64,000 nucleotides of DNA from Oscillospiraceae bacterium. Lineage in GTDB: Bacteria > Bacillota > Clostridia > Oscillospirales > Ruminococcaceae. The notes beneath the pieces were generated by a model, which worked only from the letters and a program-made list of their open reading frames with translations, was not told the DNA's origin and ran no database searches. The position numbers were made by a program, and so were the translations under genes. The stretch lies in NCBI GenBank assembly GCA_004555865.1, contig SFJO01000001.1, positions 124,001 to 188,000 on the forward strand, read 5' to 3'. The number at the start of each line of letters is the position of its first letter. Positions within the stretch are counted from its first letter, which is position 1. Positions 1 to 8,566 of this stretch are shown here, one piece after another.

Positions 1-2005
1 GCTCCACGCGCTTGGTGTCCAGCTTGCTGATGTGAACCAGCCCCTCCTTGCCCGGGGCGATCTCCACAAACGCGCCGAAGTTCATCAGGCGGGTCACGCG
101 GCCCTTGTAGATGGCGCCCACCTCCGGGTCCTCCACAATGGTCTTGATGGTATGGATGGCGCGCTGGGCGTCCTCTTCGTCCACGGCGGACACAAAGACA
201 TGGCCGTCCTCTTCCACGTCGATCTTGCAGTTGCACTTGGCGCAGATTTCCTGAATGACCTTGCCGCCCTTGCCGATCACGTCCTTGATCTTATCCACGG
301 GGATGGTCATGCCGAACATCTTGGGCGCATACTTGCTCAGCTTTGCGCGGGGCTCGGCGATACAGGGCTTGATGATCTCATCCAGGATGTACAGGCGGCC
401 CTTGCGGCACTTCTCCAGCGCTTCCTCAATGATGTCGTAGGTCAGGCCGTCGATCTTGATGTCCATCTGAATGGCGGTGATGCCGCGGCGGGTGCCGCCC
501 ACCTTAAAGTCCATATCGCCGTGGAAGTCCTCCACGCCCTGAATGTCCAGCATGGTCATCCAGCGGTCGCCCTCGGTGATGAGGCCGCAGCTGATGCCGG
601 CTACAGGGGCCTTAATGGGCACGCCCGCATCCATCAGGGCCAGGGTGCTGCCGCAGATGGAAGCCTGGCTGGTGGAGCCGTTGGAGGACAGCACCTCGCT
701 CACCAGACGCAGGGTGTACGGGAATTCCTCCATGGGGGGAATCACCGGCAGCAGGGCGCGCTCCGCCAGTGCGCCGTGGCCGATCTCGCGGCGGCCGGGG
801 CTGCGGGGCGCCCGCGCCTCACCCACCGAGTAGGGCGGGAAGTTGTAGTGATGGATGTACCGCTTATAAGGCTCGGTGCCCAGGTCGTCCATCAGCTGGC
901 TGTCCTTGGTGTTGCCCAGGGTGCAGGTGGTCAGCACCTGGGTCTGGCCGCGGGTGAACATACCGCTGCCGTGAACCCGGGGCAGCAGGCCCACCTCCGC
1001 CGCCAGAGGGCGGATCTCGTTGATGCCGCGGCCGTCCACACGCTTGCCGTCATCCAGCAGCCAGCGGCGCACCACGTACTTCTGCATCTTGTACATGATC
1101 AGCCCCACGGTGGCATCGTCCAGGTCGGGGTATTCGGCCTCCAGCTTGTCCTGAATGGGCAGCAGACGGGCATCGCGCACGTTCTTGTCGTCGGTGTCCA
1201 TGGCGGCCTTGAAGTCGTCCAGATATTCGGCGCGGATCTTGGTAAACAGGTCGTAGTCCAGATCCATGCTCACAAAGTCAATCTTCGGCTTGCCGATCTC
1301 GGCCACAATGCCGTTGATGAAGGCAATGATCTTCTTGATCTCGCCGTGGGCCATCTTGATGGCCTCCAGCATGGTGGCCTCATCCACCTCGTTGGCACCC
1401 GCCTCGATCATCACGATCTTGTTCATGGTGGCGGCCACCGTCAGCTGCAGGTCGCTGTTCTGGCGCTGCTCCAGCGTGGGGTTCACCACCAGCTGGCCAT
1501 CCACCAGGCCCATAAACACGCCGCCGATGGGGCCCTTCCAGGGAATCTCACTGATGGACAGGGCAATGGAGGTGCCGATCATGCCGGCAATCTCCGGGCT
1601 GCAGTCCTGATCCACGCTCATCACGGTCATGGTCACGCATACATCATTGCGCATTTCCTTGGGGAACAGCGGGCGAATGGGGCGGTCCACCACACGGCTG
1701 GTGAGAATGGCCTTCTCGCCGGGGCGGCCCTCACGGCGCATAAAGCTGCCGGGAATGCGGCCCACCGCGTAGAGCTTTTCCTCAAACTCCACGCTCAAGG
1801 GGAAGAAGTCGATGCCCTCGCGGGGCTTCTCGCTCATGGTTACATTGCACAGCACCACGGTCTCGCCGTAGCGCACCAGGCAGCTGCCGTTGGAGAGGCC
1901 GCACATCTTGCCGGTCTCCACCACAAAGGGGCGGCCCGCCAGCGTGGTTTCCCACACCCGGTAATTGGGGAAGGTTTCTTTTCTGGAACTAAATTCCAAA
2001 GCCAT
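1..2005 (-). CDS. pnp: Polyribonucleotide nucleotidyltransferase (PNPase), 3' end outside window
   Basis: Phosphorolytic 3'-to-5' exoribonuclease of mRNA turnover, cytoplasmic. About 668 residues are visible from an ATG at 2003-2005; the gene runs off the window start, so the last few dozen residues are missing. Two RNase PH-like domains come first. A KH domain follows (IGKGGKVIQEI, complement of about 270-300) and then an S1 domain (GRVTRLMNFGAFVEIAPGKEG) near the window edge. The start is fixed by AGGAGG at 2014-2020, a few bases upstream. The neighbour rpsO lies upstream on the same strand, the usual rpsO-pnp arrangement, but a strong terminator and a separate promoter lie between them, so they are probably not one obligatory transcript. 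Identity is secure from domain order and sequence. Confidence 0.97.
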   Translation of the reverse strand, partial: MALEFSSRKETFPNYRVWETTLAGRPFVVETGKMCGLSNGSCLVRYGETVVLCNVTMSEKPREGIDFFPLSVEFEEKLYAVGRIPGSFMRREGRPGEKAILTSRVVDRPIRPLFPKEMRNDVCVTMTVMSVDQDCSPEIAGMIGTSIALSISEIPWKGPIGGVFMGLVDGQLVVNPTLEQRQNSDLQLTVAATMNKIVMIEAGANEVDEATMLEAIKMAHGEIKKIIAFINGIVAEIGKPKIDFVSMDLDYDLFTKIRAEYLDDFKAAMDTDDKNVRDARLLPIQDKLEAEYPDLDDATVGLIMYKMQKYVVRRWLLDDGKRVDGRGINEIRPLAAEVGLLPRVHGSGMFTRGQTQVLTTCTLGNTKDSQLMDDLGTEPYKRYIHHYNFPPYSVGEARAPRSPGRREIGHGALAERALLPVIPPMEEFPYTLRLVSEVLSSNGSTSQASICGSTLALMDAGVPIKAPVAGISCGLITEGDRWMTMLDIQGVEDFHGDMDFKVGGTRRGITAIQMDIKIDGLTYDIIEEALEKCRKGRLYILDEIIKPCIAEPRAKLSKYAPKMFGMTIPVDKIKDVIGKGGKVIQEICAKCNCKIDVEEDGHVFVSAVDEEDAQRAIHTIKTIVEDPEVGAIYKGRVTRLMNFGAFVEIAPGKEGLVHISKLDTKRVE

Positions 2006-2050
2006 GTGAGTGTTCCTCCTGTTTTGTTCTTTGACACTTAATTTGTAGAT

Positions 2051-2080
2051 AGTGTAGCACAAAAAAGCGGATACATTCAA
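2051..2080 (-). promoter_or_regulatory. Putative sigma-A promoter of pnp
   Basis: On the minus strand TTGAAT (2075-2080) and TACACT (2051-2056) are separated by 18 bases, about 45 bases upstream of the pnp start. The hexamers are imperfect, so this is a prediction only. Confidence 0.45.
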
Positions 2081-2270
2081 CCGGTTTTTTATCAAAAATG
2101 CCGTCTCTCTTTTGTCTAATCTGCCATGCTCTCCCCCGTTTCGGGTCAAAAAACGCTGCTCTGCGGCGTTTTGCCCTGCATGGATTTCGCACCGCCGGTT
2201 TCTTTTTGGCGTTTGGCCGCCGCCGGGCACCGCACAGCCCCGCCCGTTTGGGCTTTTTTCGTCGGCGCAT

Positions 2271-2310
2271 AAAAAAGCGGCCGGAAGCCCAAAGGCTTCC
2301 GGCCGCTTAA
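2271..2310 (-). terminator. Intrinsic terminator after rpsO
   Basis: A 13-15 bp GC-rich stem (AAGCGGCCGGAAGCC pairing with GGCTTCCGGCCGCTT, loop about 4) is followed on the minus strand by six T (complement of 2271-2276). It lies just past the rpsO stop. Confidence 0.9.
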
Positions 2311-2323
2311 ACGCAAAACTCGA

Positions 2324-2581
2324 TTACTTGCGCAGACCCAGCTTGGCGATCAGAGCACGATAGCGCTCCACGTCCTTCTTCTGCAGGTAAGCCAGCAGGT
2401 TGCGGCGCTGGCCAACCATCTTCAGCAGGCCACGACGGCTGTGATGGTCGTTGTGGTTGGCAGCCAGATGCTCGTTCAGGTGGTCGATGCGAGCGGTCAG
2501 CAGGGCAACCTGCACCTCGGGAGAACCAGTGTCGTTCTCGCTCATACGGTACTGTTCGATGATGGTCTTCTTGGATTCCAT
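2324..2581 (-). CDS. rpsO: 30S ribosomal protein S15
   Basis: Small-subunit ribosomal protein that binds the 16S rRNA central domain early in assembly. The 85-residue length and the hallmark stretches (TGSPEVQVALLTARI, HLNEHL, DHHSRRGLLKMVGQRRNLLAYL) match S15 exactly. Start ATG at 2579-2581 with AGGTT-type spacing upstream. It is monocistronic here, with its own promoter about 110 bases upstream and a strong terminator behind it. In other bacteria S15 represses its own mRNA through the leader; the leader here (2582-2687) is long enough for that, but I cannot identify the fold. Confidence 0.98.
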   Translation of the reverse strand: MESKKTIIEQYRMSENDTGSPEVQVALLTARIDHLNEHLAANHNDHHSRRGLLKMVGQRRNLLAYLQKKDVERYRALIAKLGLRK

Positions 2582-2687
2582 GGTTCTAACCTCTTTTTAT
2601 AAAATTTGCCGTCAGCGCCAGCGGTGGGCAACCGGTCTTCCCTGTTGCAGGGCATACGCCCAGGGCCGGGCCGCGGTAGTGGATTTA

Positions 2688-2715
2688 GTATAGCACATTC
2701 TCCCGGCTGCTGCAA
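2688..2715 (-). promoter_or_regulatory. Putative promoter of rpsO
   Basis: Minus-strand TTGCAG (2710-2715), 16-base spacer, TATACT (2688-2693). It leaves a 5' leader of roughly 100 nt before rpsO. Confidence 0.5.
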
Positions 2716-2769
2716 GGTATTTTTTGCATTTGGGGGGCAAATTGCTCCTGCAAGCCGGCCGCCCCGCCC

Positions 2770-3054
2770 TCAGAACAGGTATTTATCCAGCAGAGCAACG
2801 GCCAAAACCACCACAATGGCCGCTTCCAGTACCTTAACCACCAGGTCCATCTGCTTGGCGGTCACCGGCAGGCGGTCATAGATTTTCTCCTTGCCGTTCT
2901 TGAAATTGGGGTCGCCGTTGTCCAGCAGGCCCTTGCGGCGGTGCAGCTCCTGCTGCTCCTGGGCAAGCTGGGCCTGCTGGCGAGCCAGCTCTTCTTCACG
3001 GCGGGCCAGCGCCGCCTCACGCTCTTCCAGCGTTTGGGAAGTTTTTTCATCCAT
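2770..3054 (-). CDS. Small coiled-coil protein with C-terminal membrane anchor, unknown function
   Basis: A 94-residue protein; the start ATG (3052-3054) is chosen because AGGAGG lies at 3060-3066, whereas longer upstream readings lack a site. Residues about 8-45 form a charged Glu/Arg/Gln heptad-like coil (EEREAALARREEELARQQ). A polar segment follows (GDPNFKNGKEKIYDRLPVTAKQ), then a hydrophobic helix of about 20 residues (VVKVLEAAIVVVLAVALLD) ending near the C-terminus. This suggests a tail-anchored or type-II small membrane protein. I do not recognise a family. It stands alone between the rpsO promoter and the mgl terminator. Confidence 0.75.
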   Translation of the reverse strand: MDEKTSQTLEEREAALARREEELARQQAQLAQEQQELHRRKGLLDNGDPNFKNGKEKIYDRLPVTAKQMDLVVKVLEAAIVVVLAVALLDKYLF

Positions 3055-3156
3055 TGGTTGTTCCTCCTTCGCGCGGCTGCGCTGCTTTTGCTGAAATCTT
3101 CCCGCCCCGCAGGGCCGTATGGTTTGCCGATGGGGCATACCGCCTTGCTTTGCACG

Positions 3157-3199
3157 CAAAAGGCCCCCACTGCCCATTATTATAGAGCAGCGGGGGCCG
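3157..3199 (-). terminator. Terminator of the mgl operon
   Basis: Minus-strand stem GGCCCCCGCTGC with GCAGTGGGGGCC (one G.U pair), loop of about 13 bases, then TTTT. It lies 25 bases past the permease stop. Confidence 0.75.
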
Positions 3200-3223
3200 A
3201 ACATGCAAGGAGAGAAGAAGAAA

Positions 3224-4222
3224 TTACTTCTTGGCCAGGTACTTACGGATATCCATAGCCACAGCCAGGATGATGACCAGGCCCTGCACCAGGTAGGTGT
3301 AGCTGGAGTCGATGCCCATGAACTGCAGGGCAACCTTCAGCACTTCGAACACGCAGACACCGACCAGAACGCCGGGCACGGTGCCCACGCCGCCGGTGGT
3401 GGAAACGCCGCCGATGGTGGAAGCCGCGATGGCATCCAGCTCGTAGCCGTAAGCGGTCTGCACGCTGGCGCCGCCGGACTTGGCAGCCAGCAGAACGCCG
3501 GCCAGGCCGAACATACAGGAAGCCAGAATGTAGATCTTGATCTTGGTCTTGGGCACGTTCACGCCGGCCACTTCAGCGGCGTTCTCGTTGCCGCCGATGG
3601 CGTACATATACTTGCCGTGACGGGTCTTGTTGTACAGGAACCAGAAGCAGATGGCCACAACCACGGCGATCAGAATCAGCACGGGGATGCCCAGGATGTT
3701 CTGGGTGGCAATGCCGGTGAAGTCACTGCGCAGGCCGCCGATGGGGTTGGCGCCGGTGTAAACCAGGCAGATGCCGTAAACAATCTGCTGCATACCCAGG
3801 GTGGCGATGAAGGGCTGCACCTTCAGGTAGCTGACCACCAGGCCGTTCACCAGGCCGAAGATGGCGCAGATGGCGATGACGATGGCAAAGATGGCGAGCA
3901 GGGGCAGCTCGGGCATATTGGGGTAGAAACGGCCGGAGTAGCCAGCCTTCTGGGCCAGAATGGCGGCCAGGCAGGCGGCGAAGCCAGCCACACGGCCGGC
4001 GCTCAGGTCGTTGCCGGTGGTGATCAGGCAGCCGGAAATGCCCAGCGCGATGATGTAGCGGATGGAGATGTTCTTCAGGGTGTTGATCAGGTTGCTGGTG
4101 CCGAAGAATTTCGGCTTCATGATGCCCACCGCAATGACGATGACCAGCATCAGGATAATGATGGCGTTGTTCGTGATCCAGCTTTTTACCTTTTTGCCGG
4201 AGATTTTCTTGGTATCCTCCAC
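3224..4222 (-). CDS. mglC: Sugar ABC transporter permease, MglC-type
   Basis: Membrane permease of a class-2 sugar (galactose/methyl-galactoside type) ABC importer, 332 residues. It has a cytoplasmic N-tail followed by about 8-10 hydrophobic segments. The family stretch ISIRYIIALGISGCLITTGNDLSAGRVAG is the BPD_transp_2/MglC signature near residues 52-80; AIGGNENAAEVAGVNVP is also typical. The start is GTG at 4220-4222, justified by AAGGAGG nine bases upstream; no ATG gives a better site. It is the last gene of the mglB-mglA-mglC unit, 14 bases after the ATPase gene. The exact substrate (galactose, glucose or another aldose) cannot be fixed from sequence alone. Confidence 0.92.
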   Translation of the reverse strand: MEDTKKISGKKVKSWITNNAIIILMLVIVIAVGIMKPKFFGTSNLINTLKNISIRYIIALGISGCLITTGNDLSAGRVAGFAACLAAILAQKAGYSGRFYPNMPELPLLAIFAIVIAICAIFGLVNGLVVSYLKVQPFIATLGMQQIVYGICLVYTGANPIGGLRSDFTGIATQNILGIPVLILIAVVVAICFWFLYNKTRHGKYMYAIGGNENAAEVAGVNVPKTKIKIYILASCMFGLAGVLLAAKSGGASVQTAYGYELDAIAASTIGGVSTTGGVGTVPGVLVGVCVFEVLKVALQFMGIDSSYTYLVQGLVIILAVAMDIRKYLAKK

Positions 4223-4236
4223 GTTGGACGACCTCC

Positions 4237-5748
4237 TTAATTAAACTGAGTGGCCAAAGCCATGATGTTTTCCTGGGTGGCTTCCTTGCCGGGGATGAAG
4301 CCGGTGACGCGGCCGTCACACATAACCATCACCCGGTCGGACATACCGATGATCTCGCTCATTTCCGAAGAGATCATGATGATGCTCTTGCCCTGCTTTG
4401 CCAGGTCGGCAATGATGCAGTAGATCTCGTACTTCGCGCCCACGTCAATGCCGCGGGTGGGCTCGTCCAGGATGAGCACATCCGGGTTGTTGGCCAGCCA
4501 ACGGGCGATCAGCACCTTCTGCTGGTTGCCGCCGGACAGGCTGCGAATGGCCGTTTTGGGGCTGGGCACCTTGATGGCCATCTTTTCTTTATTTTCCTGC
4601 ACCAGGTCCACAATGGCCTTGTTGTCCAGCATAATGCCGCCCTTCAGGTAGTGGTCCAGGCTGGAAATAGAGATGTTGTCGGCCACGCTCAGCACGCCCA
4701 TGATACCGGTAGCGCGCCGGTCCTCCGTCAGCAGAGCGACGCCCTTCTTGATGGCGTCGGCCGGGCGATGGATCTGGATCTCCTGGCCCTTGTAGGTAAT
4801 CTTACCCTCGGTGTGGGCACGAATGCCGAACACGCCTTCCATCAGCTCGGTACGCTGAGCGCCCACCAGGCCGGCCACGCCCAGAATCTCGCCCTTGTGC
4901 AGCTCAAAGCTGCAGTTGCGGAAGCTGCGGGGGTGAATGGAGGTAAAGTTCTCCACCTTCAGCACCACTTCGTCGCTGGGCTTGTTCTCACGCACGGGGT
5001 ACAGGTTGGTCAGCTCACGACCCACCATCTTGGTGATGATAAAGTCGGTGGTCAGGCCCTTGCAGTCCCAGGTGCCGATGTACTGGCCATCGCGCATGAT
5101 GGTCACTTCGTCGGAAATGCGCAGGATCTCGTCCATCTTATGGCTGATGTAGACGATGGAAACGCCTTCCTTTTTCAGATCATCAATGATGCGGAACAGC
5201 GCCTCAACCTCGTTGGAGGTCAGCGAAGAGGTAGGCTCGTCCAGAATCAGCACCTTGCAGTTGGCGCTGACAGCCTTGGCGATTTCCACCGACTGCATCT
5301 GCGACACGCTCAGCTCGCCCAGCTTCTGCTTGGGGTCGAAGTTCATGCGCACCCGCTTCAGCAGGGCGGCGGTGTCCTCATACATTTTTTCATGATCCAC
5401 CACCGTGAAGGGACCGAATTTCTTGGTGGGATAGCGGCCAAGATAGATGTTTTCTGCCACACTGCGGGCGGGCACGGGCTGAAGCTCCTGGTGCACCATG
5501 GCGATGCCCTTGTTCAGCGCGTCCAGGGGATCGGTGATGTTCACCTTCTCGCCCTCGTAGTAGATCTCGCCCTCATCCATCTTGTAAATGCCGAACATAC
5601 ATTTCATCAGCGTGGACTTGCCTGCGCCGTTTTCACCCATCAGCGCATGCACATGTCCGGGCTTCAGTTGGAGCTGGGCATGGTCCAACGCCTTCACACC
5701 AGGGAAGGTTTTGACCACGCCTTTCATCTCCAAGCGGTACTCTGACAT
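4237..5748 (-). CDS. mglA: Sugar ABC transporter ATP-binding protein, MglA-type (two ABC domains)
   Basis: Energises sugar uptake by ATP hydrolysis at the cytoplasmic face. At 503 residues it is the usual length of tandem-ABC sugar ATPases. The N-terminal domain has Walker A MGENGAGKST and Walker B VLILDEPTSSL. The C-terminal domain has a degenerate P-loop region (GVAGLVGAQRTE) but a good signature LSGGNQQKVLIARWL and Walker B VLILDEPTRGID. That asymmetry is normal for MglA/RbsA/XylG. Start ATG at 5746-5748 with GGAGG eight to ten bases upstream; the longer in-frame reading to 5856 is only upstream sequence. It sits between mglB, after a hairpin, and mglC, 14 bases on. Confidence 0.95.
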   Translation of the reverse strand: MSEYRLEMKGVVKTFPGVKALDHAQLQLKPGHVHALMGENGAGKSTLMKCMFGIYKMDEGEIYYEGEKVNITDPLDALNKGIAMVHQELQPVPARSVAENIYLGRYPTKKFGPFTVVDHEKMYEDTAALLKRVRMNFDPKQKLGELSVSQMQSVEIAKAVSANCKVLILDEPTSSLTSNEVEALFRIIDDLKKEGVSIVYISHKMDEILRISDEVTIMRDGQYIGTWDCKGLTTDFIITKMVGRELTNLYPVRENKPSDEVVLKVENFTSIHPRSFRNCSFELHKGEILGVAGLVGAQRTELMEGVFGIRAHTEGKITYKGQEIQIHRPADAIKKGVALLTEDRRATGIMGVLSVADNISISSLDHYLKGGIMLDNKAIVDLVQENKEKMAIKVPSPKTAIRSLSGGNQQKVLIARWLANNPDVLILDEPTRGIDVGAKYEIYCIIADLAKQGKSIIMISSEMSEIIGMSDRVMVMCDGRVTGFIPGKEATQENIMALATQFN

Positions 5749-6044
5749 AGAGTTGGGCCTCCTTTTCATTGGTTTGCCGTTTGCATTGCCTTGCGGCGTT
5801 GCCGCGCCGTTCATGGTTTTGTGCCCCGGCGCCGCGGCTGCGGCGCTTATGAACAAAGCGGCTCTGCCTTATGATTCCCCCATTTGGCCGGGGTGCTCGT
5901 CCCTCCGGCCGGTCTGCAGGAGGTCCTTCGCAATCTTTGAAACCTGTTTTTGTCACAGCAAAAACAGATTTCTCTTTTCCCTACGCGGCCCGTATGCCGC
6001 GAAAGAGCACTTTGTCACCACAGTGCGAACAAGCATCCTATCCT

Positions 6045-6084
6045 AAAAATTGCGTGCGCAGGCGAACTGGCCCACGCACGCAAT
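6045..6084 (-). terminator. Intercistronic hairpin between mglB and mglA (partial terminator or mRNA stabiliser)
   Basis: A perfect 10-bp stem ATTGCGTGCG/CGCACGCAAT with a 16-base loop is followed on the minus strand by five T (6045-6049), about 60 bases after the mglB stop. Such elements usually make the binding-protein message more abundant than the downstream ATPase and permease. The rest of the 397-base mglB-mglA gap (5749-6145) shows nothing else I can name. Confidence 0.75.
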
Positions 6085-6145
6085 CTTTTAAGCAATGATC
6101 ACACCCGCGGTCTCCGTGTGTTTACTTGCCCTTTTCAGCTGGTTC

Positions 6146-7183
6146 TTACTTAATGTAGTCAGCAGCGTTCTCGGGAGTAACCTTCACGTAGTCAATGGTG
6201 TAGTTCTTGTCGTTGGCCTCGCCCTTCAGGTAACGGACAGCGGCATCAACAGCGGTCTGGGCCTGGCTCACATCGTCGTTCAGAACGGTGCCGGTCATGC
6301 GGCCGGCGGCAACAGCCTGCACAGCCTCTTCCAGAGCGTCAACACCCACCAGATAGATGTCCTCGCCAACCTTGCGGCCGGCAGCCTCGATGGCCTGCAG
6401 GGCGCCCATAGCCATAGCGTCGTTGTTGCAGAAGATCACGTCAACTTCGTCGTTGAACTGGCTCAGAACGTTGGCAGCATTCTCCTGGCCCTTGGTCTGA
6501 TCCCAGTCAGCGCGCTGCTCGTACAGCTTGTTGACCTTCAGGCCGGCATCCTCCAGAGCCTTGATGGAGTACTCGGTGCGGTACTGAGCATCCACGTTCT
6601 CGGGGTCGCCCATGATCATAGCGTAATCAACGGTACCATTGCCGTTGAAGTCGCCCTTGTTCTCGGTAGCAGCGATGATCTCGCCCTGGAAGGTGCCGGA
6701 CTGACGGGCATCAGCGCCAACGTAGCAGCACTTGTCGTACAGAGCCAGGTCCTCAGCGGTGGGCTCACGGTTGATGAACACCACGGGGATGTCAGCAGCC
6801 TTGGCCTTCTCGATGATGGTGGAAGCGGAGGTGGACTGCACCAGGTTGACAATCAGCACATCAACACCCTCAGCGATGAAGCTGTCGATCTGCTCGGTCT
6901 GCTTGGCCTGGTCGTTGGCACCATCAACCATGGTGAAGTTGGTGCCTTCCTTGTAGCCCAGGGCTTCCAGGTCGGCCTTGATGTCGTTGCGGTACAGGGT
7001 CATGAAGTTATCAGCGAACTGATAGATGCAGACGCCGATCTTGACGTCGCTGGAAGCAGCTTCGGAAGAAGCAGCCTCGGAACCCGCCTCAGAAGAAGCG
7101 GCGCTGGAAGAAGCGCTGCCGCCGCAAGCCACCATAGAGATGGACATTGCAGCTACCAGCAGAAGTGCAAGCAGTTTTTTCAT
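6146..7183 (-). CDS. mglB: Sugar-binding lipoprotein, MglB-type
   Basis: Extracellular lipid-anchored receptor that delivers galactose- or glucose-type sugars to MglAC, 345 residues. The N-terminus is a lipoprotein signal (KKLLALLLVAAMSISMVACGG; Cys at about residue 20), followed by a Ser/Ala-rich tether (SSSAASSEAGSEAASSEAA) and a periplasmic-binding-protein type-1 fold. Typical segments are KIGVCIYQFADNFM, NLVQSTSASTIIEKAKAADIPVVFINREP and DVIFCNNDAMAMGALQAIEAAG. Start ATG at 7181-7183 with GGAGAGG upstream; a longer in-frame reading to 7435 is just the leader. It is first in the operon, downstream of a near-consensus promoter at 7493-7521. Confidence 0.95.
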   Translation of the reverse strand: MKKLLALLLVAAMSISMVACGGSASSSAASSEAGSEAASSEAASSDVKIGVCIYQFADNFMTLYRNDIKADLEALGYKEGTNFTMVDGANDQAKQTEQIDSFIAEGVDVLIVNLVQSTSASTIIEKAKAADIPVVFINREPTAEDLALYDKCCYVGADARQSGTFQGEIIAATENKGDFNGNGTVDYAMIMGDPENVDAQYRTEYSIKALEDAGLKVNKLYEQRADWDQTKGQENAANVLSQFNDEVDVIFCNNDAMAMGALQAIEAAGRKVGEDIYLVGVDALEEAVQAVAAGRMTGTVLNDDVSQAQTAVDAAVRYLKGEANDKNYTIDYVKVTPENAADYIK

Positions 7184-7492
7184 GTGAATCCTCTCCTTGT
7201 TTCTATTGTGCCTATACACGCTCACCCAAAACCCGGCCCTTGCATAGAAAGTACGCCGCTGCGGCAGGCCTGAACACCCGCCGCCCAAGACGACCCGCTC
7301 TGCTCCGGCCGTTTTTCGGGCAGAACCACATTCCTGCCCCCGCCGTTTGACACCGACGGCCGCCCGCAAGCCCTTCGGCTTGTGCAACGGGAGAAAAGGC
7401 TCTTTTTTCTCTTTGAAAACTTCGTCACTTTTCACAACAAATGGAAAATCGGGGACTGTGTACGGTGATTCTGTTTTCTCTTTGCAGTTATG
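7184..7492 (-). other. Long 5' leader of mglB mRNA
   Basis: About 300 nt separate the predicted start of transcription from mglB. On the minus strand it holds small hairpins, for example CAAGCC-GAA-GGGCTTG (complement of about 7366-7383) and GGGCAG with CTGCCC (about 7317-7339), but no U-tract terminator and no riboswitch class that I recognise. The region upstream of the promoter, 7522-7934, holds the repeats described separately and no convincing gene. Confidence 0.4.
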
Positions 7493-7521
7493 ATATTAAC
7501 ATTGCCTTTAGAAAAAGTCAA
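7493..7521 (-). promoter_or_regulatory. Sigma-A promoter of mglBAC
   Basis: Minus-strand TTGACT (7516-7521), exactly 17 bases, TAATAT (7493-7498). It is the only near-consensus pair in the 750-base gap and is oriented toward mglB. Confidence 0.8.
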
Positions 7522-7567
7522 CAAAATTGTGGAATTTGAAATCGTTTTTTTACTACTATTCACAATT

Positions 7568-7611
7568 TTTGTGCAACACGTCACAAACACACTCCGCAAA
7601 TTTGTGCAACA
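7568..7611. promoter_or_regulatory. Candidate regulator site upstream of mgl promoter (TTTGTGCAACA repeats)
   Basis: TTTGTGCAACA occurs at 7568-7578 and again at 7601-7611, 33 bases apart (about three helical turns). The first copy is also half of an inverted repeat TTTGTG-N8-CACAAA (7568-7587). It lies 47-90 bases upstream of the -35 box, a position typical of an activator or a second operator. No cognate regulator gene is adjacent. Confidence 0.4.
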
Positions 7612-7934
7612 TTCATGTAGGCTTCGGCGCCCGCTAAATCCTACCTTTTTATGGACTATTCGCTCATTCGTACTTTAACGTTTGTACAAAAGTGTCATTC
7701 ATCCACTCTTTTTCAGCATGCTGCACAACTAAATCGCAGACGGTTTGTCTATTTTGCGCTGTTCGCGGCTGCATCCTGCGGCTGGCCCGCCCCATTGCAT
7801 TTTTTGTTTCGTCTATGGTCTTTTTGTGCTTTACCGCGCGTAGGCTTTGTTCTTCCGTAGAAAGAAGCCGCGCCGCCAGCGCCGCAAACCGTAAATCCGC
7901 TTATGCCGTTCCGGCAAAATGTACCGCTTTCGGC

Positions 7935-8354
7935 TCAGGCCAGCCCCTCCGGCCCGAAAAAGCGCAGGATCTCCTGCCGGGCAGCCCCAGGCGAATCGGA
8001 GCCGTGGATGAGGTTCCGGGTGGTGGAAGCGGCATAATCGCCCCGAATGGTCCCCGGAACCGCCTTTTCGAAGGCCGTGGGGCCCATCAGCTGGCGCACG
8101 CCCTGAATGGCCTGCTCCCCTTCCACCACCATGGCCACCACCGGGCCGCTGGTCATGTATTCCACTGTGGCGGGAAAATAAGGCTGGTCCGCAATGTGGG
8201 CGTAGTGTTCCCGCAGAATGGCTTCGTCCAGCTGCATGGTTTTCATGGTGGCAATGCGGTAGCCTCTGCGCTCAATGCGGGCAATGATCTGCCCGGCGAT
8301 CCCTCGCTGCAGGGCATCCGGCTTCAACATAACATAAGTACGCTCAACGGCCAT
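7935..8354 (-). CDS. ndk: Nucleoside diphosphate kinase
   Basis: Transfers the gamma phosphate from ATP to NDPs through a phospho-histidine, balancing the NTP/dNTP pools in the cytoplasm. Its 139 residues match the family (about 135-150). Visible motifs are ERTYVMLKPDALQRG at the N-terminus, the nucleotide-binding RGDYA, and the catalytic histidine in NLIHGSDSPGAA. Start ATG at 8352-8354 with AAAGGAC upstream. It is monocistronic and divergent from the MarR-MATE operon. Confidence 0.96.
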   Translation of the reverse strand: MAVERTYVMLKPDALQRGIAGQIIARIERRGYRIATMKTMQLDEAILREHYAHIADQPYFPATVEYMTSGPVVAMVVEGEQAIQGVRQLMGPTAFEKAVPGTIRGDYAASTTRNLIHGSDSPGAARQEILRFFGPEGLA

Positions 8355-8449
8355 GGGCTTGTCCTTTCTTGTGGGCCGGGCCAAGGCCCGGCAGGTTCCG
8401 GCGGCGGCCGGGGCGGCTTTGCCCGGGCCGTTTTTCCGGCTGCGTTTTC

Positions 8450-8458
8450 ATTATAACA
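8450..8458 (-). promoter_or_regulatory. Extended -10 promoter of ndk
   Basis: Minus-strand TGTTATAAT (8450-8458), an extended -10 element, about 95 bases upstream of ndk; the -35 is weak. Confidence 0.45.
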
Positions 8459-8537
8459 GAAGTGAACCGCTGTTTCTCCTGAAATCCGTCGCTTTTTCCC
8501 GAGCAACTTTTTCTTTTTGTCACTTGACAGATCGGGC

Positions 8538-8566
8538 TTGACAAAGTATGAAATCGGACCTATAAT
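8538..8566 (+). promoter_or_regulatory. Consensus promoter of the MarR-MATE operon
   Basis: TTGACA (8538-8543), 17 bases, TATAAT (8561-8566): a perfect sigma-A promoter. Its whole spacer is filled by one copy of the operator-like repeat, which argues for strong expression held down by a repressor. Confidence 0.9.

Noticed and set aside
32..2041. Long plus-strand open frame opposite pnp
   Set aside because: Antisense shadow of pnp: His/Gly/Ala-rich translation with no domain, an artefact of high GC and biased codon use.
7184..7492. mglB leader as a known riboswitch
   Set aside because: Small hairpins only; no conserved core of any class I can recall and no terminator.
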